Source: Mucor racemosus
Lineage: Eukaryota > Mucoromycota > Mucoromycetes > Mucorales > Mucoraceae
DNA length: 64,000 nucleotides
Assembly: GCA_027405735.1 (NCBI GenBank)
Contig: JAPEHQ010000010.1
Coordinates: 992,001 to 1,056,000, forward strand
Direction of reading: 5' to 3'
A model generated the notes under the pieces. It ran no database searches and was not told the origin of the DNA. It saw only the letters and a program-made list of their open reading frames with translations. Numbering within the stretch: position 1 is the stretch's first letter; every line of letters begins with the position of its first letter. Positions 23,570 through 33,330 of the stretch are shown here, one piece after another. The translations under genes were made by a program, and so were the position numbers.

Positions 23570-24470
23570 AAATTGCAAAAGCGAGCCCGCAGAGCGACGC
23601 CGTAATTGAGCATAGCAAGATCAAACGGCCAAGTCTTTTAGACTATGGTATATATCAATGTTTTAAATAAAAATGATTTTTTTTTAATTTTTCTTATATT
23701 TAACCATGTACGGTCTGAAAATTCAGATTTTGTAGCGGACATTTTCAGGGCTCATTTTATCCTTACCAGCATTCATGATTTTGATCAAAAAACAGAAAAA
23801 TCATATTTTGATACCAAAATCAACGCTTATATACACTACATTATGAGAGAAAATTGTAGATATAACTAATTTACATCTTATAAATGCTTAATATTAAATG
23901 TTAAGTAATAAAAATTTGCACTTTTGTCCCAAAAACGGTTTTTTGATTAAAAGATTTTCATGTAATATTTTGCAATGAAAATGTTTGTTATTTTTTATTG
24001 AGCAAATAGAGCGCTAAATTCTGTATATGTGTATATTTTTTGTTTTTCTAATTGGTAGTATAATTAACTTTAAATTTGCAAAACCAGAAAAAAAAATTTA
24101 AAAAATGTCAAAATTGATGATCTGGACAAGAATATTTTTTCAAATTAATATCCCACTTATAAACCTTGCAAGTCTTAAAAATAAGATATTTTATAATACT
24201 TGAGAACTTTTTCAAGGATTTATGATGCTGTAATCACTTGATTCAAGCTTATAACTTATTACTGTAAATATTTATACATATTAATATTGTGTGTTAGTCT
24301 ATTTGACGATAGTATAGTCTTGCTTTATAATTAATGCGCTAAAGGTGATTTACATTAAGTTTTAGTCTTACCACACCAACATCATAAACATAAACATGGC
24401 CATCACTAGGACCTATTACCACCTTTTTACCCTCTTTGTCCCAAGCCAATTTATTCAATGCTTTACCAGA
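23570..24470. repeat. Dispersed repeat C, copy A, carrying a dynein intermediate chain exon fragment
   Basis: About 0.9 kb, recurring in direct orientation at about 59698-60575. Shared anchors include AATTGAGCATAGC, GGTCTGAAAATTCAG, CTCATTTTATCCTTACCA, GTCAAAATTGATGATCTGGA and CATAAACATAAACATGGCCA. Differences are scattered, so the copies are not recent. The right end overlaps a fragment of a dynein intermediate chain gene on the minus strand. No transposase, terminal inverted repeat or LTR was recognised in either copy. Confidence 0.75.
24368..24458 (-). pseudogene. Dynein intermediate chain exon fragment, copy A
   Basis: Read on the minus strand, this encodes KALNKLAWDKEGKKVVIG, then PSDGHVYVYDVGV, followed at once by GTAAG as at an intron donor. 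It matches the last WD40-type blade of cytoplasmic dynein intermediate chain (the LNR..W..GREIAVGD..G...YDVGE pattern in animals). The frame is open here, but the rest of the gene is not found: no upstream WD repeats, no start and no terminal exon. The kept splice donor indicates a DNA copy, not a processed mRNA copy. It is most likely a non-functional fragment spread with repeat C. Confidence 0.7.
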
Positions 24471-27327
24471 ACAAATTTACTTTTGACCTATAAAAATTGA
24501 TTTATTAGTAAAATCAATTATGAATAACAAGCTAATAAGTAATAATTATGGTGTACCTTTGATGGTTGGTAGTGATATGCAAGACAACATCTTGTTTTCC
24601 TCTTCTTAGCTTTTGGCCACTAAATAGAAATAAATGCTTTTTAGAAACTAAATAGACTAACATGAGTTTCTTCATTCATTCATTCAAATCAAGTCAATAC
24701 TATACATACTTTTATAATCACCAGTTTTCCTCCAGGTAGAAATCGACTTTAGACCAAAAAAGCATTGATTATAACGTAGATAATGGAACAAAATGACTAA
24801 GTCTTGGATTTGTTCGAAAAAATATTATAACGCATCCTGACATTAACAGTTAATAATTCATTTCCAAATAAACAATAGGAAAAACATGTACTTGTACCTG
24901 CTACTTGATTTCAGTTTATAAAAAAATATTAGTCTTTTTGTTGTAGTTTTAAACGTAAATAAAAGAGCTGAGGAAAGAGCAGGAGGGAAGAAAACGGATT
25001 TTGTGTGTTACAAACAGGAATTTACAAAGGCATAAATACTTTTAGTGTTACCAAATAGGTTGTTGTCGTTGTTCCTATCTGGTCCCCGAAAGAAAAACAT
25101 GGGCAGAACTCTTTCAAACCTCAAATTTCAAATTGATATATCTCGTCAATAATAAGGCAATTCTGTTGAATCAGAGTAACTCACATCTGTTTTAAACCAT
25201 TCAAATTATCTTCGTTATTAATTATATTATGATTGATATACTTTAGTAAATTGTTGACTAAAAAACCTTCATCTCATTGCTCTACTCATCTGGGCTGCCT
25301 GATCTGCACAAAATCTTTATTCTGCCCATCCGTACAGATCATTATGCCCATGGGAAGCATAGTTTGGCCATAGTGGTATTGATGTATTTTCTATAAACCC
25401 ACAAAGTTTTAACAAAAGCAAATTACGTAAATTTGGTTGATTGTTATATATATATATACAAGAAATGTACAAAGATCTTTGAACGCAACAATCTAGTTCT
25501 AACTTTGTCGTATACTGTATTTTTAGGTTTGATAATTAATACTTAAAAAAGAATACAATTAAAAAAAATTTGTAATAAATCAGTTCTTCAACTGTATAAT
25601 GAAAACAAGATATCGTTTATTTAGATATAAAAGTATGGCCTTTTATATTGATTTGACATTGAGATCCTGAGATGTAATTTAAAGCACTATTGAACCATTA
25701 GATCTGTTTGATAGTAATCTATGGATTGAAATGGATCAATCATGATTTAACCGTACTTGCAGAGCTTGTGAGTTACCTTGTTTAAACGTTGCGCTAAATG
25801 TATTTGGATGCCAATTTGATAGCTAATTGACTGATTAACCGCTGGAATGAAATGCTATGGTGTCATGATTGAAGTCCAAGCGTTCTTGGTAATTGCTGAA
25901 TAACGTTAGTACGCTAGCAGTTTCTTATATCCGGTATCCAGACTTTGCACTTTAACGCATGTCATATTCAATTTATTGTAAGATGTACTGATATTGTAGA
26001 AGGTGACAACGTATGGTACTTGGTGGAATACAACACTGGTAATCAGTTTTAACAGACATGTTTCTTCAAAAGCGGTACCTACCCATTCAACATTGTCCTG
26101 GCTACAAGTTTTATTAATTAAAAAAAGGATGGTTACTATAGTGCGTGTTTCATAAATTTGAACAATGCAGAAATGGCCAGCTTAATATTGAGAAACCGCA
26201 TTTAAAATGAAAATAAGTCGAGAAAATACTAAGGTATTGCAATGATGGTTATTAAATAAACTCTACTTTATTTTTCATTCTCTATCAGGATAGTTAGGTT
26301 TTAGATCGCTGTGAAGACTTTTTTATTTCTTCAAAAATTTTGTGAGAGCACTTTTTCTGTTATAGAGGTCGATAAATGGATGACAGGTATGCAAAACTAG
26401 AACCATAGGATAGTGCTCATTAGCGTCTATCTAACAAATTTTACCTCGTCAAAAAATATTGATTTTTGGTCGAGAAAATTGAGATTGAATGATTGATTTT
26501 TGGTGATACAAAAAAGAATCCATTTTGGACGAGGATATACAAGGGTAATTTTTCACCGACCAAAAAAAAAGATCAAAAAAAATTAATATCCCCACAAAAA
26601 ATAAGGCTACAGCTACGTATTTATACTCATTCTGTAGATAATTTTGTTGCGCATAATGTGAAAATAAAATATTTTAGGGTTGCATTTGAATGAAGGGTAC
26701 TTTTTGACCAAAAACCGTTAAAATTTAACATTAAATTTACTAGGGATTTTATGAGAAAAATATTTTTAAAACCTACACAGATCGATTCAAAATTAAAAAC
26801 TGAATCTAAAACATTTAAAACGCTAGGTCAACTTACTATGCATTTTTGTGAGTAATTAAACATACAAGGATTTTTTTGGATTTTTTTTCCATTTGAACAC
26901 TTTTGGATTCAAGCTCAGTTAAATGTGCATATCTGATTATACGATTTTATATGGTGATATTCAAAACCGGAGCGTGTCCCCATTTCAATAGATAATCAGG
27001 AAATATTATAAAATGTAGGGCTATACTTGATATGCTACAGAATATTGACAAAAGAGCTATTTCTATTTATGTTGATTTCTCAGCGAGTATAAAGGCCTCA
27101 AAAGTGAAACACTTGCTTTTAACCCGCTTAGAAATTCAATCTGAAATGCCAATTATCTCGAGATTTTATAAGCTTGCACTGGCACATAAAGGCTGCTAAA
27201 CTAAATCTTCTTGTTTTTTAATGTTTTATTATATATTAAAGTATCAGTGGTAGTTTTTTTTGGAAAAATTTGGACCTCTAAACCTTGTAATCATAAATCC
27301 TTTTTTTTTTTTTTTGTTTTTCTTTTT
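24471..27327. other. Gene-free stretch left of the gypsy element
   Basis: No complete gene is visible. Minus-strand sequence around 24575-24620 and 24705-24750 could be short exon relics, bounded by AG and GT, but I do not recognise them. A short direct repeat lies at 26030-26175. The rest is AT-rich with no maintained frames. Confidence 0.4.
26030..26175 (+). repeat. Dispersed repeat E, copy 1
   Basis: This segment (anchors ACTGGTAATCAGTTTTAACA, CCATTCAACATTGTCCTGG, AAGGATGGTTACTATAGTG and TTTCATAAATTTGAACAATG) recurs in the same orientation at about 33680-33815 with scattered differences. The two copies lie on either side of the gypsy element. Confidence 0.75.
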
Positions 27328-27683
27328 TGATGTGAACTACTGGCAGTCTTTCACACATCAAATTGAATTAGTAATGAATAACATGAATCTGGTGTGAGAA
27401 CCAAGATCATGAAATATAGAAACTTAACTATAATTTAAAATCACAAACAACAATTATAGATAATTGTATAACCTGAATTAGTAATTGCTGATCCCTTTTC
27501 CCATCAGCTTTAAAACCAAGAAGATCAAATTACTGCATTAGTAATTTGAATTAGACATTTAATATAAATACCACAACGATCCATCGAGTAGATGAATCGT
27601 TGCTTTACTTTATACCTTTAATAAACTTAGAAGAGTTATAATTGTATTTCCCATCGCTTTTTTATAATTACGTTTTTGTAGCA
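27328..27683 (+). repeat. 5' LTR of the gypsy element
   Basis: 356 bp, the same length as the 3' copy with no differences seen by eye. It contains a TATA-like AATATAAATACC near 27560-27572, the likely promoter, and ends TTGTAGCA. Confidence 0.93.
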
Positions 27684-27725
27684 TTTTTTACAATTAACAT
27701 TTTTATTTATTCTATTAATTTTTAA

Positions 27726-30700
27726 ATGACATCTACTGCTTCAAATTCACCTGAAAGCTCCTCCTCTGTTGGTTCTCCCCCTCTTGCTCCTGTGGATGCT
27801 CCCGTTGATATCTCAAGCCAGGTTGCTGCTCCTGACAGCTTAGAGCAAATGAATTTAAACACTACTGTACCTGGTGAGGATACAGAAATGACTGATGCTC
27901 CATCTCAAGAAACCACAAATGCTCCCATCTCTATTCCAAGTGCCACTACGAAAAATAATCCGGTGGATGTTCTAAAAAAAATAATTTATCATCGAGACCT
28001 GTATCTTAGTCTAATGGCTGATATGATTACCACTGATTCCAACGAACCAAAAGCTATAAAACAACTAAGTGAAGTTAGGGAGAAAATCGAAAAGATGAAT
28101 AAAGACATTAATGTCATGAAGACATCAATCAGACTTTCCAACGACAAAGTTTCTGCTGCAGTCCTTAACTCAGGTACCAAGATTACTGCTCCCTCCTCAG
28201 GTATTCGTTTAAACCGACAAGATTTACCAAAATTTCAACTGAAGTCCAGCAATAACAAATACTTTCCAAAGGAGGATGCTTACGAATCAGTAAATCATTT
28301 TTTGAGATCATTTGAAAAAGTAATTTCTTCCAGTGGAGAAGAGATTGAAAATATCTGGAAACGGTATATTCCCCTTACCTTGCACTTTGATCTCGATGCT
28401 TGGCTGAACAATGAGCTTTTGCTATGTGAAACCTGGACCCAGGCTGGTGTCCTATTTAACAAGAAATTTGGTAATAATGCTGTTCTAAAATTACAATCAA
28501 GACGACAAGTCTTTAATGCGGCTATGAAGATTGGTGAGACCACTGACGACTATACAGCAAGATTCAATAAGGCTGCTTCTGAAGCCGGTTATAAGGCGGA
28601 TAACTTAACTATTGGTGATGCTTTTTTGATGGGTTTTCCCCTAGATTGGCAAACTCAAATCAACACTTTGTTGCACTGCACTTATATTGATAGAGAACAT
28701 TGGAGAGTTGAAGAAATTTATACCGCTGCTATCAACATTTTCAACACCCAAATTTGTCCTATTACTTTTATTAGTAAATCTCGTGGTCCTGCCTCTACTT
28801 CGTCATCAACTGCTGTTAATTCATCAAGCCCTGCTAAGAGGTTCAAAGCAACCATTGAAGGTTCCAATTTCTTTTGCCCAAATCATGGTGGCGCCTCTGC
28901 TCGACACAATGAAAAAGATTGTCATGTTTCTAAACGTTCTTCTGCTTCTGCTTCTGCTTCGTCTTCATCTTCGTCTACTCATCCTCCTAGAACTAATTTT
29001 TTGGGAAGCAAGAATGTGCCTCATAAGGCTACTGGCAATACTTTTTGTACTTGGTGTGGCAAAATCTGGGTATTTGGGCATTCGTGTCCTGAATATCATG
29101 AAAAAAATACTGGAAGAAACGTTCGCGTTTTGACTATTCGTAGTTCTGGTTCTAGTAAAAAGAAAAATAAAGGAAAAAAGAGGGCTGATGATAATGAAAA
29201 AGTCTTTCGTGAAAACATGGAAGAAGACTCCTACTGTGAGTACAAAAATAATAAACAAACAAATAAAAATGATTTTAAACTAATCACCCCTTTACTTTTA
29301 AATAATATTAGAGTTCTTGGCAAGGTAGATCCTGGTGCTGATATTTCTTTTATCAATAAATCAATTTTAAATAAAGATTTCAAAAATATAAAAAATATAA
29401 AAACTATGGGTTATTTAAACTTTTTGTCTGTAAATGAAGATGGCACTAATAGTCGCACCAAAAGGGTTGGACAAACTGAGCCTATGGAAGTAACTTATTT
29501 AAATGGAATTTCTTTTAAACATAAATTTGAAATCATTGAATTCAATGATGAAATGAAAACAGATTTTGATGTTCTGCTTGGTTCTGACATTTTACCTAAA
29601 TTAAAAATTTATCTTAGTGGTGTCGCTCATGCTTGGCCTCAAGATTTAAATAAAGAAATGTCTCAATTCGAGAATATCAATTATGATACGAAAAATGATT
29701 ATGATCCTGAAAACGCTGATTATGGATCCTCTACTGAACGCAAAGATCTAATGAAAGCTATTCAGAATTCTCTTGATCAAAACATAAAAATAAGACCTGA
29801 CGCTGTATGTTCAATGAAAGAAAGTATTGTCCAAATCCCAATTGATGATCCTTCAGATTGTTTTGTGAGACAATATCCATTACCTGCTAATGCACATAAT
29901 GAAATAAAAGCCCAACTAAAAGAATGGCTTGAAAATGGTATTGTGGAAAAGACCATTCCATCGTCTGTTTATCATTCACCGTTGTTGTGTGTACCAAAAA
30001 AGGATTTAAATGGCAAACCTACTAAGCTTCGTATTTGTTGTGATCTACGAAAAATTAATGCAGCCATCTCTCAAAATTATCATGAAAACTATGCAGTACC
30101 TAAAATCAACGAAATTTTTGATAGAGTCTCGGCTAATGCACGCATAATAAGTAAAATTGACTTACATCAGGCATACATGTCGTATAGTGTGCACAAAAAT
30201 TCGAGAGAAGCTTTAACCTTTAGTTATAACGGTTCGTTTTACCATTGGTCTAGAGCCCCTTACGGATTAAAATTTATGAGTTCATTGTTTGTTAAATGCA
30301 TGTCTATTTTATTAAATGATATTCATATGGAACTTAAAAAAGAAATGCAAAAAGAAAATCAACATATCAATACTACTGAAGATGATGATACCTTTTATGG
30401 AGGGGTCGAGCATTATGTAGATGATATTGTCTTATTTAGCAAGGATCCAGTATCTCATATAAAACTGATTAACCTAGTTATCAACAGGTTGACATCTGTT
30501 AATCTTCGCATAAATGTGGATAAATGTACATGGTTTAAAACTTCAGTGTTTTTGTTAGGGTTTGTTGTTGGACCTGGTGTTACGAAAATTGATATGCGAC
30601 GTTTGTCAAATATTGATAATTGGCCAATTCCAAAAACTGCCAAACAAGTAAAAAGTATAATGGGAGTTGTATCTCATCTACGAGATTATTGCCCTATGCT

Positions 30701-32831
30701 ATCAAAAGTGGCTGCACCTATCGATCAATTAAGAAATGACAAAGATGTAAAAAATAACTGGACACAGTTACACACTGATCGTTTAAATGCAATCAAGCAA
30801 ATCTTATTATCAAATCAAATACTCCATTCACCTTTGTTGGAAAATAAATTCTTCCTTCAAGTAGATGCAAGCCTGTACGGTATCGCTGCTTGTCTATATC
30901 AAAAAGATGATATAGGGCGAATTAAACATATTGGTTTCGTCAGCAAGTCGTTAAATCAAGCTGAACGAAACTGGTCTACAAACCGTCGTGAAACTGCTGC
31001 AATCATATTTGGATTACAAAAGTTTAGATCTCTATTATGGGGTCATCCAAATCTCGAAATTTTAACTGATCATATTGCACTGACATATATGTTCACTTCA
31101 ACAAATTTAAATAGTACCTTACAAAATTACTTGGAAATTTTGAGTGAATACAACTTCACTATTTCTCATGTAAAAGGCATAGATAATGTGTTAAGTGATG
31201 CATTATCTCGGTTGTATCCGCCAATTGAGGAAGATCAAATACTTGAAGAAGAAAATCAAAAACAAATGAAAAGATTACAAAGGTTTATTTTGATGAAAAG
31301 AGCAAATAATAAAAGTGAGCTTGTTCGTAAAACAAAAGTTTACTCGCAAGATAAAAACCTAAATATCTTGGCTGTGAAAATTAGTAGCAAAGAATTTAAA
31401 TCTGCTATTACAGATTATGTTTGTCCTCCAGAAAAAGATAGAGCTGAAATTATAAAGGATGCTCATGAAATTGGACATTTTGGTACAGAAAGTTGTGTGA
31501 AACATATACATACATACTACGGTTTACATTGGAACTCTATTTACAAAGATGTTAAAGAGGCTCTTCTGTCTTGTCGTGAATGTGCCTTACATAATACATC
31601 AAGAAAAGGATACAATCCTGCTCGTAGCATTGTCAGCTATGAAACGATGGATAGAGTAGCGGTTGACCTCATAGGCCCGTTACCTGTCACCGACAAAGGA
31701 AACATATATATTTTAGTCATGATTGATCTCTGTACTCGATACGTTATTACTCGTGCTATTCCAAACAAATCAAGCGTTACTGTCGCCCAAACTTTACTCA
31801 ATATTTTTGGTGATTACGGCGTGGCCATAAATATCTTTCAATCGGATAATGGAAAAGAATGGTCTAATACGCTAATGAGTCTCCTTACAAAAACATTAAA
31901 TATACAACATCGATTTTCCACTCCATATTATAGTCAATCCAATGGCAGTGTTGAGAATTCAAATCGAACAATCATGCAAACCTTACGAAAAATGTGTGGT
32001 AATGATCACCGAAATTGGGATGATCGTTTGGCACTTTGTCAATTAGCCATAAACATGAAAATAAAGAACCGTACTGCAAGTACTCCATTTAGCTTAATGT
32101 TTGCTCGACAAGTTAGCACTAAAAGATCCACTGAAAATCTCAATCTAAATGGACGAAAACCCCTCACTATTTCTGAACTCCAAAAGCGAGCTGAATATAT
32201 GAATTCAATTGTATTCCCTGCAATCCAAACTAGAACTACTCGTTTAGTAGAAGAATACAATAAAAAATTTGATGAAAAACATTATATAATTGATATACCT
32301 TTTGACACACCTGTCATGGTAAGATTGAAGGAAGGTCGTGAAAATAAATTTGCTCCTTTGTATGCAGGACCTTATGTCGTTGCAAGAAAAACACAAGCGG
32401 GTAATTACGTACTGCGTGATGAAAATAATGAACTACTTCATAGAGAATATACGCCTTCTGAATTAAAAGTTGTTTCTTTAGATGAAACTGTAATTGAAGA
32501 AGAAACATTTGAAGTTGAGGATATTCGTGATCATCGTAAAAACAAAGATGGTATTACTGAATATTTGGTCAAATGGGCTGGTTATGGTGAACGCGAAAAT
32601 AGTTATATAACTCCAGATTTCTTCTCCTCTCCTCTTCCTATTAAAAAATACTGGGAGAAAGTAAAACGAAATAATGCATTTGACATAGAAAGAAAACGAA
32701 AATTAGTAGAACAAAATAATACTTCTAAACCCCAAATACAAACTAAACACTCAATTAGCAACCCTAGTAAACGAAAACGTGGTAACAATGTATCACAAAC
32801 ATCCAAACTTAGCAATCGTCGCAAAGCTTAA
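27726..32831 (+). CDS. Gag-Pol polyprotein of the gypsy chromovirus
   Basis: A single frame of 1701 aa with the order Gag, protease, reverse transcriptase, RNase H, integrase, chromodomain. Gag (about 1-470) ends with two cysteine/histidine clusters, one containing CTWCGK at about 441-446; neither has the standard CX2CX4HX4C spacing. The protease motif is DPGADISF with Asp at about 535, where D(S/T)GA is usual. RT motifs: LRICCDLRKIN, SKIDLHQAY, and YVDD at 897-900, preceded by an unusually long charged insertion. RNase H starts near FLQVDASLYG (about 1043). Integrase has an H-H-C-C zinc region (HEIGHFG...CRECALH) and the DD35E triad Asp1314, Asp1374, Glu1410. The chromodomain (about 1594-1640, EDIRDHRKN...EYLVKWAGYG) would target insertion to modified histones. 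Gag and Pol are fused without a frameshift. Confidence 0.96.
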   Translation: MTSTASNSPESSSSVGSPPLAPVDAPVDISSQVAAPDSLEQMNLNTTVPGEDTEMTDAPSQETTNAPISIPSATTKNNPVDVLKKIIYHRDLYLSLMADMITTDSNEPKAIKQLSEVREKIEKMNKDINVMKTSIRLSNDKVSAAVLNSGTKITAPSSGIRLNRQDLPKFQLKSSNNKYFPKEDAYESVNHFLRSFEKVISSSGEEIENIWKRYIPLTLHFDLDAWLNNELLLCETWTQAGVLFNKKFGNNAVLKLQSRRQVFNAAMKIGETTDDYTARFNKAASEAGYKADNLTIGDAFLMGFPLDWQTQINTLLHCTYIDREHWRVEEIYTAAINIFNTQICPITFISKSRGPASTSSSTAVNSSSPAKRFKATIEGSNFFCPNHGGASARHNEKDCHVSKRSSASASASSSSSSTHPPRTNFLGSKNVPHKATGNTFCTWCGKIWVFGHSCPEYHEKNTGRNVRVLTIRSSGSSKKKNKGKKRADDNEKVFRENMEEDSYCEYKNNKQTNKNDFKLITPLLLNNIRVLGKVDPGADISFINKSILNKDFKNIKNIKTMGYLNFLSVNEDGTNSRTKRVGQTEPMEVTYLNGISFKHKFEIIEFNDEMKTDFDVLLGSDILPKLKIYLSGVAHAWPQDLNKEMSQFENINYDTKNDYDPENADYGSSTERKDLMKAIQNSLDQNIKIRPDAVCSMKESIVQIPIDDPSDCFVRQYPLPANAHNEIKAQLKEWLENGIVEKTIPSSVYHSPLLCVPKKDLNGKPTKLRICCDLRKINAAISQNYHENYAVPKINEIFDRVSANARIISKIDLHQAYMSYSVHKNSREALTFSYNGSFYHWSRAPYGLKFMSSLFVKCMSILLNDIHMELKKEMQKENQHINTTEDDDTFYGGVEHYVDDIVLFSKDPVSHIKLINLVINRLTSVNLRINVDKCTWFKTSVFLLGFVVGPGVTKIDMRRLSNIDNWPIPKTAKQVKSIMGVVSHLRDYCPMLSKVAAPIDQLRNDKDVKNNWTQLHTDRLNAIKQILLSNQILHSPLLENKFFLQVDASLYGIAACLYQKDDIGRIKHIGFVSKSLNQAERNWSTNRRETAAIIFGLQKFRSLLWGHPNLEILTDHIALTYMFTSTNLNSTLQNYLEILSEYNFTISHVKGIDNVLSDALSRLYPPIEEDQILEEENQKQMKRLQRFILMKRANNKSELVRKTKVYSQDKNLNILAVKISSKEFKSAITDYVCPPEKDRAEIIKDAHEIGHFGTESCVKHIHTYYGLHWNSIYKDVKEALLSCRECALHNTSRKGYNPARSIVSYETMDRVAVDLIGPLPVTDKGNIYILVMIDLCTRYVITRAIPNKSSVTVAQTLLNIFGDYGVAINIFQSDNGKEWSNTLMSLLTKTLNIQHRFSTPYYSQSNGSVENSNRTIMQTLRKMCGNDHRNWDDRLALCQLAINMKIKNRTASTPFSLMFARQVSTKRSTENLNLNGRKPLTISELQKRAEYMNSIVFPAIQTRTTRLVEEYNKKFDEKHYIIDIPFDTPVMVRLKEGRENKFAPLYAGPYVVARKTQAGNYVLRDENNELLHREYTPSELKVVSLDETVIEEETFEVEDIRDHRKNKDGITEYLVKWAGYGERENSYITPDFFSSPLPIKKYWEKVKRNNAFDIERKRKLVEQNNTSKPQIQTKHSISNPSKRKRGNNVSQTSKLSNRRKA

Positions 32832-32974
32832 TAGTAAATTATTACACAAAAAAAAAAAAAAAAATCAATCCATTTCAATCTAATAAATACATATCCTATT
32901 TATCCTTTACCCTTACTATCTCTCTTTATATTACTCTAGTCAACACATCTGCCAATGTGTTTGGCCGGGGAGCA

Positions 32975-33330
32975 TGATGTGAACTACTGGCAGTCTTTCA
33001 CACATCAAATTGAATTAGTAATGAATAACATGAATCTGGTGTGAGAACCAAGATCATGAAATATAGAAACTTAACTATAATTTAAAATCACAAACAACAA
33101 TTATAGATAATTGTATAACCTGAATTAGTAATTGCTGATCCCTTTTCCCATCAGCTTTAAAACCAAGAAGATCAAATTACTGCATTAGTAATTTGAATTA
33201 GACATTTAATATAAATACCACAACGATCCATCGAGTAGATGAATCGTTGCTTTACTTTATACCTTTAATAAACTTAGAAGAGTTATAATTGTATTTCCCA
33301 TCGCTTTTTTATAATTACGTTTTTGTAGCA
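32975..33330 (+). repeat. 3' LTR of the gypsy element
   Basis: 356 bp, matching 27328-27683. The flank changes immediately after TTGTAGCA plus a T run, which marks the element edge. Confidence 0.93.

Larger units (their letters stand above)
27328..33330 (+). mobile_element. Intact Ty3/gypsy chromovirus LTR retrotransposon
   Basis: This 6.0 kb element is bounded by two 356-bp LTRs that read as identical by eye and enclose one uninterrupted 1701-aa Gag-Pol frame. LTRs run TGATGTGAAC...TTTTGTAGCA, with the TG...CA ends typical of LTR elements. A purine-rich tract (GGCCGGGGAGCA) directly precedes the 3' LTR. Flanking TTTTT on both sides could be a 5-bp target duplication but is too simple to be sure. 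Identical LTRs and an open frame suggest recent insertion and possible competence. No tRNA primer-binding site is obvious just after the 5' LTR; self-priming, as in Tf1-like chromoviruses, is an alternative. Confidence 0.95.

Noticed and set aside
26493..26693. 66-codon ORF left of the gypsy element
   Set aside because: Low-complexity lysine-rich translation in AT-rich repeat sequence, with no motif or flanking exons.
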